Position numbers and translations under genes: made by a program. Positions 23,396 through 36,198 of a stretch of DNA of 64,000 nt are shown here, one piece after another. Each line of letters begins with the position of its first letter. Positions within the stretch are counted from its first letter, which is position 1. The DNA is from Lepus europaeus (Eukaryota; Chordata; Mammalia; Lagomorpha; Leporidae), in NCBI RefSeq assembly GCF_033115175.1, contig NC_084832.1, positions 14,497,342 through 14,561,341 of the forward strand, read 5' to 3'. A model generated the notes under the pieces. That model did not search any database, was not told the origin of the DNA, and saw only the letters and a program-made list of their open reading frames with translations.

Positions 23396-25247
23396 AAATG
23401 TTTTAAAAAATTTCAATATCCCCTTATGATAAAAAGTCCTCAAAAATTAAGCATAGAAGGAATGTACCACCACACAATAAAGGTAATTTGTGAAAAATCC
23501 ATAGCCTATATCATATCAAATGCAGGAAAGGTGAAATTGTTTCTTCTAAGGTCAGGAACAAGATGAGGATATTACTTTTACCAACCTAATTCAGTATACT
23601 GAAAGTCTCAGCCATAGCAGTAAGAGAAAAAAACAGTAGTATCCAAATAGGAAAGGAAGTCAAACTACATTTGCAGATGACATGATCTGATTTATAGAGA
23701 AATTCTAAAGATTCTATTTAAAAGTGTTAGAACTGATAAATGAATTCAATAAAGTTGTAGAATACAAAGTCAACATACAAAATAGTAGCTTTTAAATGTT
23801 TTATACACCAGTAGCACCATTCCTGAAAAAGAAATTGAGAGCAATCCATTCATAATAGCTATCCAAAAAGAAATAAAATATCTAGGAATAAATCAGGAAA
23901 GCAAATAACCCCCACAATGAAAACTATAAAATATCAGTAAAATAAATTCAAGAGAACACAAAAAGGGAAAATTTTCCATGTTCACAGATTACAAAAATAT
24001 TTTTAAATGTACATACTACCCAAATCTACAGATGAAATGTAAATCCTATCAAAGCACCAATTGCATTGTTCACAGAAATTAAAAAAAAAAAAAACTTTTA
24101 AAATTTGTATGCAACAAAAGACCCCAACTAGACAAAGAAACCCTGGGCAACAAGAATAAAGTTGGATGACAATATGTGACTTCCAAACATATTATAAGGT
24201 GGTAGTAACCAGAACAGCATGGCCCTGGTATAAAAACACATGGACCAATAGAACAGAGTAGATATCCAGAGATCAATCCATGTATTTATAGCCAACTGAT
24301 TTTCAACAAAGAAGAAAAGAACATTCTTTGGAAAAAGGAAGCTCTTCAACAAAATGGTGCTGGGAAAATGGGATAGCCATATGTGCAAGAAAGAAACTAC
24401 ACACACCCCCAGTGTCTCACCACATACAAAAAAAGGCTCAAATTGAATCAGAGATTTCAATGTAAAGCCCCCCCAATTCTGAAACTTTTAGAAGCAAATA
24501 CCTGGGAAACACTCCAGGAAATTGGTCTAGGCAAAGATTTTTGCCCCCCAAATTACAGGCAACAAAAGCAAAACCTGACAAATGGAATCATATCACATAA
24601 AAAGCTTCTACACAACAAAGGAACAACCAATAGAGTGAAAAGACAACCTACAGGAGAAATTATTTCAAACTATTCATCTATGGGATTAATTCCCAGAACG
24701 TACAAGGACCTCAACTCAGCAAAAAGTTTCATCTTTTGATTAGAAAAAAAAAGGTAGATGATATGAACAGACACTTCTCCAAGTGTCAACAAGCCAACAA
24801 GCATCCGAAAAAATGTTCAACATCACTAATCATAAGAGAACTGTAAGTCAAAACCATGAGGACATATCTTCTCAGCCTAGTTAGGGTGGCTATTATCAAA
24901 AAGACAGAAATGGTGAGGATGTGGAGGAAGGGGAGCTCTCATACACTTGTGGTGGGAATGCAAATTAGAACAGTTATTATGAAAAACAGTATTGAGATGC
25001 TCACAAAGCTGGAAATAGAACTACCATATGATCGAAAAATCCCAGGGCCGGGTATATACTCAAAGGAATTGAAATCAGCATGTTAAAGAGACATGTACAT
25101 TTGCATGTTCACTGAAGCCCTATTAACAATAGCCAAGGTATGGAATACCCCTAGGTGTCCACTGACAGACAATTGGAAAAAGAAAATGTGGTGGGTGTGT
25201 GTTTACACATATAGCAAGATATTATTCAACTATTAAAAAGGAGTGAA

Positions 25248-25583
25248 GGCCAGCGCCGTGGCTTAACAGGCTAATCCTCTGCCTTGCTGTGCTGGCACAC
25301 CAGGTTCTAGTCCCGGTTAGGGTGCCGGATTCTGTCCTGGTTGCCCCTCTTCCAGGCCAGCTCTCTGCTATGGCCCGGGAAGGCAGTGGAGGATGGCCCA
25401 AGTGCTTGGGCCCTGCACCCGCATGGGAGACCAGGAGAAGCACCTGGCTCCTGCCTTCGGATCAGCGAGATGCGCCAGCCACAGCGGCCATTGGAGGGTG
25501 AACCAACGGCAAAAAGGAAGACTTTTCTCTCTGTCTCTCTCTCTCTCTATCCACTCTGCCTGTCAAAAAAAAAATTTTTTTTT
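25248..25583 (+). mobile_element. CSINE in L1MA-like element
   Basis: TSD AAAAAGGAGTGAA at 25235-25247 and 25584-25596, exact. Confidence 0.94.
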
Positions 25584-25795
25584 AAAAAGGAGTGAAATTA
25601 TGTTATTTGTAGCCATGTAATAAAACTAGAGGACATTATATTGAGTGAATAACTCAGACACAAGAAGACAAACACTGCATGTTCTCATATATGGAAGCTA
25701 AAAAATTGATCTCAAAGAATTAAGGAATATGAAGGTACTCAGTTGACAGGAAATGTATATTATGAAGAAACCATGAATTTCAAAATTGTTTCTAC

Positions 25796-26093
25796 TATTT
25801 TTTTTACAAAAATATTTATTTCCGTTTATTGAGATGCAGAGAGACAGAGAGAGATCTGTTTTCTGGTTCACTCCCCAAATGCCTGCAACAGTGACGGGCC
25901 AGGCCAAAGCCAGGAGCTGGGAACTTAATCCAGGTAACTGTTGTGGGTTGCAGGGACCCAACTACTTGAGGCATCACATTCTGTCTCCCACAGTGTGCAT
26001 TAGCAGGAAGCTGGAGTTGGAGTGGAACCCAGGATTAGAACCCAGGTACCCCAAATGGAGCTTAAATACTGTGCCAAATGCCCACCCCAACAC
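25796..26093 (-). mobile_element. CSINE, old, antisense
   Basis: Diverged antisense copy between the L1 ORF2 end and the L1 3' UTR. Confidence 0.8.
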
Positions 26094-26446
26094 TTACCTT
26101 TGAATTCCATTTCCCCAGCCTCTTTGTTGAAATAGCCTTGTAGATCCTGGAGAAGGTGTAGGGGAAGAAGGGATGAAGAGAGGCAGGTTAATGAGCAGAA
26201 GTGCAACTGGATAGGATAAACAACTTCTGATGTTGTACAGCACAGCAGGATAACTGTGGTTAGCAACAACTGAACATTCCAATATGGCCAGAAGGGATTT
26301 TTGAATGTTTCCAACACAAAGAAATGATAAATTTTTGAAGTGACGGATATGTCAATTACTCTAATTTGATGATTACAAATTATATATGAATACTGAACTG
26401 TCACATTGTACCCCATAAATATGAGGGTACTTAAAAAGTTATAGAA

Positions 26447-26774
26447 GGCCGGCGCTGTGGCTCAATAGGCTAACCCTCCGCCTTGCGGTTCTAGTCCTGG
26501 TCGGGTGCCGGATTCTGCCCCGGTTGCCCCTCTTCCAGGCCAGCTCTCTGCTGTGGCCAGGGAGTGCAGTGGAGGATGGCCCAAGTGCTTGGGCCCTGCA
26601 CCCCATGGGAGACCAGGATAAGCACCTGGCTCCTGCCATCGGATCAGCGTGGTACGCTGGCCGCAGCGCGCAAGCCACGGCGGCCATTGGAGGGTGATCC
26701 AACGGCAAAGGAAGACCTTTCTTTCTGTCTCTCTCTCTCTCACTGTCCACTCTGCCTGTCAAAAAAAAAAAAAA
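26447..26774 (+). mobile_element. CSINE with B-box region deletion
   Basis: Sense copy lacking about 15 bp between CTTGCGG and TTCTAGTCC (the GCGCCGGCACACCGGG segment). TSD AAAAAGTTATAGAA/AAAAGCTTATAGAA. Confidence 0.9.
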
Positions 26775-26896
26775 AAAAGCTTATAGAAAAGGAAATTAAA
26801 TGTATAAGTTGCAAAAAAATTTTATAAACCATGCTTATTTTTCATGAATTTTTAAGATCCTTAAATTACTGTGTCAATTGAAAGTTTTTTTAAAAA

Positions 26897-28198
26897 AATC
26901 TGGTCATTTGCAATAAAATGGAGGAATCTGGAAAACATCATGCTGAGTGAAATAAGCCAGTCCCAAAGGGACAATATCATATGTTCTCCCTGATCAGTGA
27001 CAGCTAACCGAGCACCAAAAAGGAAACCTGTTGAAGTGAAATGGACATTATGAGACTTGATCAGCCCTTGTCCTGACTGTTGATGAACAACTTAATACTT
27101 TATCCCTTTTAGTTTTTGTTCTACTTAATACTATTGGTTGAACTCTGTAATTATTAACACACAATTATTCTTAGGTGTTTAAATTTAACTGAAAAGTGAT
27201 CTCTGTTAAATATGAGAGTGGGAATAAGAGATGGAAGATATGTATAATTTGGGACATACTCAATCTGACTTGCCCCAAATGGTAGAGTTAGAAACGTGCC
27301 AGGGGATTCCAATTCAATCCCATCAAGGTGGCATGTACCAATGCCATCTCACTAGTCAAAGTGATCAATTTCAGTTCACAATTGATCATACTGATAGGTC
27401 TAAAAGTCAAAGGGGTCACATAAACAAGACTAGTGTCTGCTAGTACTAACTGATAGAATCAAAAAGGGAGAGAATGATCTAACATGGGAAGCGGGATACA
27501 CAGCAGACTCATAGAATGGCAGATGTCCTAAACAGCACTCTGGCCTCAGAATCAGCCCTTAAGGCATTCGGATCTGGCTGAAGAGCCCATGAGAATATTT
27601 TAGGCATGGAAAGCCAAGACACTCTGGCAAAAAAAACAACAAAAAAAATCACATACACCTAAATGAAAGATCTCTGTGAGATCCCAGTGGAAAGAATGGG
27701 CCATCAAAGAAGAGGGTACCTTTCTCTGAAGAGAGGAGAGAACTTCCATTTTGACTATGACCTTGTCTAAATAAGATCAGAGTCAGCTTCCATAACCTTG
27801 GCAACCCATGACAAGAGCCTAGGGTGATTACTGATGCCAAAAACAAGAGTGTCAATTTGTTAAGTCAACAACAGGAGTCACTGTGCACTTATTCCTCATG
27901 AAGGATCCCTGTCCTTAATGTGTTGTACAATGTGAAGTGATGCTATAACTAGTACTCAAACAGTACTTTATACTTTGTGTTTCTGTGTGGGTGCAAACTG
28001 TTGAAATCTTTACTTAATATATACTGAATTGATCTTCTGTATAAAAAGATAATTGTAAATGAATCTTGATGCGAATGGAATGGGAGAGGGAGCGGGAGAT
28101 GGGAGGGTTGTGGGTGGGAGGGAAGTTATGGCGGGGGGAAGCCATTGTAATCCATAAACTGTACTTTGGAAATTTATATTTATTAAATAAAAGTTAAA
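26897..28198 (+). mobile_element. Rabbit L1 3' end, about 1.3 kb
   Basis: Starts in the ORF2 C-terminus (AAAACATCATGCTGAGTGAAATAAGCC) and continues through the 3' UTR with the purine/G-rich block at 28079-28139 and terminal TTATTAAATAAAAGTTAAAA. Confidence 0.85.
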
Positions 28199-30975
28199 AC
28201 ATGATGTCTTGAATTAATTGATAACTTATTTAACTACTTTTGAGTTAATAGGTCATTAATGGTTACTTATTGAACATGCAACAAAATTGTAGACTAAGAT
28301 AATCACATGTGAGCATGATATGACAGTAACAGAAAAGGAGTATGCTAAGTAAACCCACCACAAAGATTTTCGCTCGTCTTAAACCTTTAGCTCCACTCAG
28401 CTCAGAAACAAGTTGATCAGATCTACAATCTTTGCCGTTTGCTGGCCCAGGCTGTCCTTTTCCATTTGCCTTGAGCAAGCAGCCGCGAGACAGAAATAGG
28501 AGTGCTTAATGTGGGCGATCTCGTCCCTGCTCCTATTTGTTTACTTGTTCAGGAAACCCTTATTGAGCGTCTCCTACAGGCCCACACAGGCTACAGGCTG
28601 GGGCTCCAGTAATAACTGAATCGTGGCCTCCAAGCACTTCATGACTTAGTGGCAGAACAGCCAGTAGCCGTAATACTCGGACCCTGGAACAGGAGCTGTA
28701 CAGCAGCGCCCTGACACCCCAAGCAGACTTCACAAGCAGAGAAAGGATCTGAATTCTCATGAGACAGAAGCAATTATCAGGAACAAAATGCTTTCCATCT
28801 GATGTCTGGCAAGGTGCACCTAACGTCTGTATAAGTACCAAAAACATCGGCTTATCTTCAAAAACAAGACTTACGAATGACCACGCTCTAGGATTTGTTT
28901 TCTTTTTTGCAATTATATACATTGCTAACAATTTAAAACAACCGTCTTCTCAGACAACCCAGAAAGCTACCCACTTTCTGCTGTGCTATGTGAGCTATCA
29001 CCTCGACTTAGCCTCTGAAATGTACTCACTTTCTTTAGGAAACAGAGAAATATTTTTCTTTATCCTAGGATGATGTTTGCCAGCCTCTTACAAGGTGTGT
29101 TTGCCTTCTTCCAGAGAACCTGTGGATTGGCTACCTTGCCATCGCGGGCTCCGGCCCTCTCTTTTCCAGAATCTGCCTTCTTGGTGGATGCCCAAATGGC
29201 AGGATGGACAGCCTCAGGTTCTCACTTGTGGAGCTGAGGGGTCGCCTGCCAGCCCGGGGCTGCACCCAGGCACCTTAGAGAAGGCTCCACTGTGGCTTCT
29301 GGCTACCCTGAGTGCCTGTTCTCCCTTCCCTCGCTCCCCCAACCTCTCTCTTGTTTCGGAATAACACCTGTAGAAATGCACTGTTCTGATGCAGTTAAGA
29401 CTCCACGTTCTGGGTTCTTCCCAGGCCTCAACTTGCTGAGCTGAACCTCCTGGCTTCCCCCTCTCCCAGAGAAGCCCACCCCATAAGGCTGAGAAGCTCA
29501 AAAGTTATGAGACTTGGGGAGCCACATTGAAAAAGGGGGGCGTTCCAGAGTGTGGGAGGGGTTGTAGTGGGCAGAGGGGTGCCTCGGGCAGGGTAGGGGT
29601 GCAGCGTGCAGTGAGCTCGGTTGCGGGGGAGGGGAGCTAGGCACGCCCCCTTTGTGTGGCAGCTGAGAGGCCACTCACCTGAGTGCCTGCACCCTCGCAG
29701 ACCCAGTGCGCCGCCGTCCACCTGCTGCCCAGTCTTTCTAACCTGGCTATTAAAATAACAGCAACGAAACACAGGGAATTAACCAGTAAGAAGCAAGGAT
29801 AAAGCGTGGCTTAACCATCTTCATTTTAATAAATGTGTCATTTAAGCAATAAGCCCAGATAATCCCGTACATTTTTTTCCACACAGGTGTGGTTCCCCCT
29901 CTCCCCCACTGCCAATTCTCTCTTGGGGAATGAACAGCTTTCTGACTTTAAATTTTTTCTTGCTCTTTTTAAGTTGATTCAATGCTTTGTTATTTTGATT
30001 TTATCTTTTGAAGAACTAATTGTAGGTTTGGTTAAGCTTTCTAATTTTCTTTGTTTTTAGTTTGTCCAACGCTAGTCCCGTTGAACAATACTCATTACTT
30101 TGTTCCTTTGCTGAATCCTTTAATGAGATCTATTTCTATCTTTCTTGGGCCTTCTTATTTATATATTTATTTAGAGAATCATTTTCTTCTAAGTAAAACC
30201 TTATGCTCCTGAATGTGGGTGGGTGGAGTTTGGTTTTCAGGTAGTATGTTACTGATTTTTCTCTGTGGGATGTTCTCCATCTATTGTGGGGGTATTTTCC
30301 TTTTTCCTTCTGCAAAGGCTTTTTTGGCTAGGGAGAGCTTCTGCAGAAGTGGAAGCATTAGAGGGACCCTGGGGCGGCTCTCACCAGTCAACAGCAGTGC
30401 TCAGGACACAGCTGTGGACAGCTCAGGCCTGTATCCCCCAGGGCCTGGGACTTTAATGAGGCCCAGCTGGGAAATCAAGCCTAGGCTCCAGATCTGTCTT
30501 TTCTAGGGGTAAGGTCCTGGGAGAGAAAAATCTGTTGGCCCAGCTATGGTCAAGGGGGTCCACTTCCAGGTCCAGTGGAAAGAGATCCTTACTGCACAGC
30601 CATGGTTTATGGGGTGACCCTCTGAGGGCCACACGTGGAGAAGTGTGGCCTGGGCAGCTACTCCTGTTCGGTGTCATGACTGACACTGGCTAGTGAGGCC
30701 TCCAGGTCATCACACAAGTCCCCTCTGCCCCATTCTTCCTTCTGTAGAATCACAGTACCCACGCCATAAGGCTATGGTGAAGAGAGAACGCGTTCGTATT
30801 TCTAATGCACAGCACAGTGCCTGCCACATGCTAATTTTTGTCAACATGTGGCCCGTCAATATATTCTGTATTTATTTGCAACTTCTTTATCTAAAATATA
30901 ATTCTTCTGGGTGGGAGAAATTCATATACATTTTTTAAAGGTAGATTCTCTACTTTTTCATCCAGTTCTCTGAAG
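28199..30975. other. SINE-free single-copy stretch, about 2.8 kb
   Basis: The longest interval without CSINE in the left half. TTATTGAGCGTCTCCTACAGGCC near 28560 recalls an old MIR/L2-type repeat. A GC-rich part with possible open frames lies at about 29050-29720. No gene recognised. Confidence 0.5.
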
Positions 30976-31319
30976 TTTTTTTTTTTTTTTTTTAAGATTC
31001 ATTTATTTATTTGAAAGAGAAAAGGAGAGGCAGAGAGAGAAAAGACGGAGAGAAAGTCTTCCATCCGCTGGTTCACTCCCCAGTTGGCCAAAACGGCCAG
31101 AAGTAGACTGATCCAAAGCCAGGAGCCAGGAGCCAGGATCTTCCTCTGGTTTCCCATGCATGTGAAGAAGCCCAAGGACTTGGACCATCTTAAACTGTTG
31201 TCCCAGGCCATAGCAGAGAGCTGGATTGGAAGTGGAGCAGCTGGGACCCGAACCAGTGCCCAAATGGGATGCTGGCACTGCAGGCGGCGGCTTTACCCAC
31301 TATGCCACAGCGCCGGCCC
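30976..31319 (-). mobile_element. CSINE, antisense
   Basis: Reverse T17 tail; ends CACAGCGCCGGCCCC. Short CTGAAG repeats at both borders. Confidence 0.9.
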
Positions 31320-32424
31320 CTGAAGCTATTAATTCTCTCTTATTCATGGGGTTGCTCCTCTCGGATTTTTTTTTTCTTTTTTACTGTCCTTTGATTCCAT
31401 CTGCGACATTCCAAACATAGGGCACCCAGCAATCCAAATCAAGTCTCGATTCTTCTTGACTCTCTCTCACCTTTTCATTGCCATATTTTGTTGCAACAAA
31501 TTGCATGGCCCGTAATGAGTGTTGCTGCGTTTTCATCCCTTGCTGTGCCTTTTCTCTGTCTTCTGTGTGTCGCCGTTGATATTTCCCCAGGCTGCTTTGT
31601 CAGAATGAAGCTCCTGTCTGCTTACATCTGCACAGGCACTCACCTGAATCTGCCTTCTCTCTCTTTCCTACGTCCATCTCTGGCCACAGCCCCGCACCCA
31701 TCACATGGCTGGGTTTGGTTCTGACTTCCCTCGGTGACTCCTCCGTGTTAGAGGAGAGCTGGATCCGTGTCGTGGCTGTCACAGGGCGCCGCAGCTCACC
31801 TTCGCGTGTGTGCCACTCGGCTGAGACGCTCTTTCTGTGACCACTTGTCAGTTGGTCCTTTATCCTCCTGTCCCTGCTACTTGCTCTGCACTTGGTCATG
31901 CACTCTCCGGGTGCAGAACTCAGTGTGGCCTCAAGTGCACAGTCGCACATGCACACACACACACCCTGCTGCCCAGCAAGACCACGCGTCACCCCCAAGT
32001 CCTCTTTGATGCCTGAGGAGGACAAGCAAGGATCACAGGCCCTGCGCCCCAGCGTGCTGCCATCCGGCTCCCCCTGCCCTGGACAGCAGCTCCAGCCTCT
32101 TGGAGGGGCCCAGGTGTCCCTTCCCTGGTCTGCCGGTCTCACCTCCAACCCCAGGAGCTTTCGGAAGCATTTCTCCAAAAGCAATTCTTAATTTGCATTT
32201 GTTTCTCGTAATGTATTTGTGTTGTAAAACTTCAGATGTTCTAGAATAGTGCTCACTTAGGTCCTTCAGGTGAGATCAAGACGTAATTATTCAGTCATCC
32301 TTGTAGTCTCCAGTTTTACACCTCAAAGTGTGCACCGTCAGGGTCTCCTGGAACCCACTGGACTCTCAGGCTGCACCCCGGGTTATAACAGAAGAATCTG
32401 CACTGGAACAAGGTTGCCAAGGTT
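31320..32424. other. Single-copy stretch
   Basis: About 1.1 kb, moderately GC-rich from 31560 to 32160. A 194-codon open frame on the minus strand has no recognisable domain. Confidence 0.45.
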
Positions 32425-33090
32425 GTCCTAGTCCATGTTCTGTTGCTATAACAAAATGCCTGAGGTCCAATAATTGACAGAGAATAGAAGTTTGGCTCAC
32501 AGTTCTGGAGGCATCTGGTGTGGTTCTGCTGGCTACATCATCACATGGCCGAGGGCACCACGTAGTGAGATGGAGCAGGTGTCTAGCTCAGGCCTCTCTT
32601 CTAACAGCCACTCATCCCTCAGTTAGGCTCCACCCTCATGGCCTCATTAATCCTAATTACCTCCCAAAGGCCCTACCTCCTAATACCATTAACATAGGAA
32701 TCTGGAGACTGGGTAAAGCTGCTGCCTGCAGTGCTGGCATCCTGTATGGCTGAGGGTTCAAGTTCCCAGCTGCTCCACTTCCAATCCAGCTCTCTACTAT
32801 GGCCTGGGAAAACAGTACAAGATGGCCCAAGTCCTTGGGCTCCTGCACCCACATGGGAGACTCAGAAGAAGCTCCTGGCTCCTGGCTTTGGATCAGCCTG
32901 GCTCTGGTCATTGGAGCCATTTGGGGAGTGAACCAGTGGATGGACGACCACTCTCTCCATCACTCCCTCCCTTTTCTCTCTCTAACTCTCTGCCTTTCAA
33001 ATAAATAAATAAATCTTTAAAAAGAAAAATAATTTGGGGACGAAGTTTCCAACAAAGGAACTCTGAAGGGGCACATTCAAACCACAGCAC
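32425..33090. mobile_element. Old interspersed repeat split by a SINE
   Basis: GTTGCTATAACAAAATGCC, CACAGTTCTGGAGGC, CCTCATTAATCCTAATTACC and (after the SINE) CAAACCACAGCAC match the order of a common old mammalian repeat. Family name not assigned. Confidence 0.6.
32703..33024 (+). mobile_element. CSINE
   Basis: Sense copy lacking its first ~20 bp. Tail (AAAT)n. Confidence 0.88.
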
Positions 33091-33212
33091 TTAGGCATAT
33101 ACAAGTTTGAGAATGACTTCCACGTGCAGTAAGTTCAACATGCAGCAAACAGAATTTACCATCCTCTTTGCTCCTTAAAACCTTGATCCTTCAAGTCAAA
33201 ACCCCTGTGGAT

Positions 33213-33466
33213 AGGGCCAGAGCTGTGGCATAGCAGCTAAAGCTGCCACCTGCAGTGCTGGTATCCCATATAGGGATCAGTTCAAGACCCAGCTGCTCCA
33301 CTTTTGAGCTAGCTCTCTGCTATGGCTTGGGAAAGCAGTGGAAGATGGCCAAAGTCCTTGGGCCTCTGCACCTGCATGGGAGACCCAGAAGAAGCTCCTG
33401 GTTCCTGGCTTCGGATCAGCACACCTCTGGGCATTGTGACCAATGGGGGAGTGAACCAGTGGACAG

Positions 33467-33515
<49 letters not shown>

Positions 33516-33577
33516 CCTGTCCTTCTCTCTGTGTGTAACTGTGACTTTTAAGTAAAATAAATAAATCTTTAAAAAAA
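33213..33577 (+). mobile_element. CSINE with long (CT)n
   Basis: Sense copy with a 40-bp CT run at about 33473-33513 where the consensus has a short pyrimidine tract. Flanks share ACCCCTGTG/ACCCTGTGAG. Confidence 0.9.
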
Positions 33578-33584
33578 AACAACA

Positions 33585-34100
33585 ACCCTGTGAGAGCCTG
33601 AAATCCATCCCCACGGAACCCCATTCTTTAAGTGACCACGCCCTGCTCCTTCTCTTTCCGTAGTCTAATCCATATCTGTTCCATTGCCTCCTCTCCAAAC
33701 CCACAGCCCCCAGGCCCTCAGATCTCCTCTGACTCCCAGCCTGCAGCCTGCCTCTCTCAATGAAGCTGAAACTCCAATCCCATCACTTCTCTACTTAGAA
33801 CCATTCCAGCTCCCTGTTGCCTTAGAATTAGATCCAAATTCTTCCCACGATATAACAAGATCTCCTTACCCCATCTACTGGCTCCAAGCCCTCGCCACAC
33901 CTACCTGCCTTTCTTTGCCTGGTACATCCTCTCTGCCCTGGACATTTCTGTCTAGATGTCCCCCTGACCCCCAGAAGTCTTCTCTTTCTTGCCCCTTCCT
34001 TGCCTCTTCCCATCGCTTGAGTAGAACCTATGGTACCTGCTACAGCCGTGTTTGCTTGTCTGTCCTCCAAGTTAGCCTCTGAGCAATGAGATCTGGGATT
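33585..34100. mobile_element. Probable L2 LINE remnant
   Basis: CCATTCCAGCTCCCTGTTGCC, TTAGATCCAAATTC, CTCCAAGCCCTCGCC and TTTGCCTGGTACATCC have the content and order of L2 3' ends. Very diverged. Confidence 0.5.
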
Positions 34101-34135
34101 TAACTTTTTTTTTTTTTTCCATAAAAAGAGACAAT

Positions 34136-34440
34136 GAAGGGTTGCCGCCTGCAACACCGGCATCCTGTATGGGCACCTGTTCTCAAGTCTCGGCTGCTCC
34201 ACTTCTAATCCAGTTCCCTGCTAATAATGCACCTGGGAAAACAGCAGAGGATGGCTCAAGTGCTTGGACTCCTGCACCCACGTGGTTTGAGACCTGGATG
34301 AAGTTCCTGGAACCTAGCTTCAGCCTGGCCCAATGCTGGCTGTTGTGGCCATTTGGGGGAAGTGAATCAGCAGATGGAACATCTCTCTCCTTCTGTCTCT
34401 TCCTCTCTATAAATGCCTTTCAAAATAAATAAATCTTTTT
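34136..34440 (+). mobile_element. CSINE, 5'-truncated
   Basis: Begins at the GCCGCCTGCAACACCGGCATCC region (first ~35 bp missing). Its tail is the landing site of the next SINE. Confidence 0.85.
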
Positions 34441-34771
34441 TTTTTTTTGACAGGCAGAGTGGACAGTAGAGGGAGACAGAGAGAGGTCTTCCTTTTTGCC
34501 ATTGGTTCACCCTCCAATGGCCGCCGCGGTAGGCGCGCTGCGGCCAGCGCACCGCGCTGATCCGATGGCAGGAGCCAGGTGCTTCTCCTAGTCTCCCATG
34601 GGGTGCAGGGCCCAAGCACTTGGGCCATCCTCCACTGCACTCCCTGGCCACAGAAGAGAGCTGGCCTGGAAGAGGGGCAACCGGGACAGGATCGGTGCCC
34701 CGACCGGGACTAGAACCCAGTGTGCCGGCGCCGCAAGGTGGAGGATTAGCCTACTGAGCCGCGGCGCGGGC
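34440..34771 (-). mobile_element. CSINE, young, antisense, nested
   Basis: Perfect 19-bp TSD CAAAATAAATAAATCTTTT (34421-34439, 34772-34790), derived from the host SINE tail. Confidence 0.95.
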
Positions 34772-34790
34772 CAAAATAAATAAATCTTTT

Positions 34791-34814
34791 AAAAAGAGAT
34801 AGAGAAAGTGAGGA

Positions 34815-34864
<50 letters not shown>

Positions 34865-35115
34865 TCTTCTATGCACTGGTTCACTCCCCAAATGGCTGCA
34901 ACAGCCCCAGTCAAAGCCAGGTGCCAGGAACCCCATCTGGGGCTCCTATGCAGATGACAGGGACAGAAGTACTTGCACCATTGTCTGCTACCTTGCAGTT
35001 GCATCAGCAGGGAGTTGGATCAGAAGTAGAAGAGCTAGGACTTGAACTGGCATCCTGATGTGGGATGCTGGCACCGCAGGGTGTGGTTTAACCTACTGTG
35101 CCACAACCCTGGTCT
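34791..35115 (-). mobile_element. CSINE, antisense, with (GA)n
   Basis: A (GA)n run of over 30 bp at about 34827-34859. Abuts the nested pair. Confidence 0.88.
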
Positions 35116-35325
35116 CTGAGGTTATAAACTTGACTTCTGATTGCCAGCCCCTGGAATGGAACCTGGCTCATAGTGGGTGCCTGATAAATGGTTGTTGAAT
35201 ATATAAATGAATGAGACATTAATCTTGCCATTGATGCATTTTTAAAACATAGTTTAAAATTCCTTTTGAGGGACTATTGGTTTTCTTGTCTTTTATCTTT
35301 GTGAAATCATTAATGTGACTGCTTT
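35116..35325. other. Old MIR/L2-type remnant
   Basis: CTGGCTCATAGTGGGTGCC followed by TGATAAATGGTTGTTGAAT is typical of old MIR/L2 repeats. Confidence 0.45.
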
Positions 35326-35714
35326 TTTTTTTTTTTTTTAAAGATTTATTTGAGGCCAGCGCCGTGGCTCAACAGGCTAATCCTCTGCCTTGCGGCGCCA
35401 GTACACCGGGTTTTAGTCCCGGTTGGGGTGCCAGATTCTATCCTGGTTGCCCCTTTTCCAGGCCAGCTCTTTGCTATGGCCCAGGAAGGCAGTGGAGGAT
35501 GGCCATTGGAGACCAGGAGAAGCACCTGGCTCCTGGCTTCGGATCAGCGCGGTGCGCCGGCCGCAGCGCGCCAGCCACAGCGTGCCGGCCGCAGCGACCA
35601 TTGGAGGGTGAACCAACGGCAAAAAGGAAGACCTTTCTCTCCGTCTCTCTCTCTCACTATCCACTCTGCCTGTCAAAAAAAAAAAAAAAGATTTATTTGA
35701 AAATCAGAGTTACA

Positions 35715-35749
<35 letters not shown>

Positions 35750-36008
35750 GTCTTCCATCCGCTGTTTCACTCTCCAGTTGGCTATAATGGCCAAAGCTGC
35801 GCCAATCCAAAGCTAGGAACCAGGAGTTTCCTCCTGATTTTCCCATGCAGGTGCAGGGGCCCAAGGACTTGGGCCATCTTCCACTGCTTTCCCAGGCCAT
35901 AGCAGAAAGCTGGATCAGAAGTGGTGCAGCCGGGACTCAAACCGGCATCCATATGGGATGCCGGCACTCCAGGTGGTGGCTTTACCCGCTACGCCATAGC
36001 GCCGGCCC
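35326..36008 (-). mobile_element. CSINE, antisense, split by a younger sense SINE
   Basis: Outer antisense copy (35326-35353 plus 35701-36008) with (CA)n/(GA)n at 35713-35748. Ends ATAGCGCCGGCCCC. Confidence 0.9.
35354..35686 (+). mobile_element. CSINE nested in tail of antisense CSINE
   Basis: Exact TSD AAAGATTTATTTGA at 35340-35353 and 35687-35700, which is host SINE tail sequence. It lacks the CCCAAGTGCTTGGGCC segment and instead has a duplicated GCCGGCCGCAGCG region near 35556-35602. Confidence 0.95.
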
Positions 36009-36037
36009 CATGCATTAACCTTAAAAATGTTGGTTGG

Positions 36038-36198
36038 TGGGGCTGGTGTTGTGGCGTAACAGGTTAAGCCTCTGCCTATAACACCGGCATCCCATATGGG
36101 CACCATTTCAAGTCTCAGCTGCTCCACTTCCAATCCAGCTCTCTGCTACGGCCTGGGAAAGCAGTGGAAGATGGCCCAAGTCATCAGGCCCCTGTATA
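36038..36198 (+). mobile_element. CSINE, 3'-truncated
   Basis: The tRNA-like half is present to CCCAAGTCATCAGGCCCC. The 3' half and tail are missing, which suggests a deletion after insertion. Confidence 0.85.

Larger units (their letters stand above)
22055..26444 (+). mobile_element. Old L1 (L1MA-like), ORF2 to 3' end, fragmented
   Basis: Sense ORF2 remnants run through 22055-22200, 22540-22742, 23400-25247 and 25597-25795; the 3' UTR is at 26095-26444, ending TGTACCCCATAAATATG. Translation blocks such as [19 protein letters not shown] (22640s) and LLEANTWETLQEIGLGKDF (24480s) are ORF2. Heavily mutated. Five SINEs have landed in it. Confidence 0.85.

Noticed and set aside
31600-32184. 194-codon minus-strand open frame
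   Set aside because: No domain, splice structure or codon pattern supports it; the sequence is moderately GC-rich single-copy DNA where such frames occur by chance.
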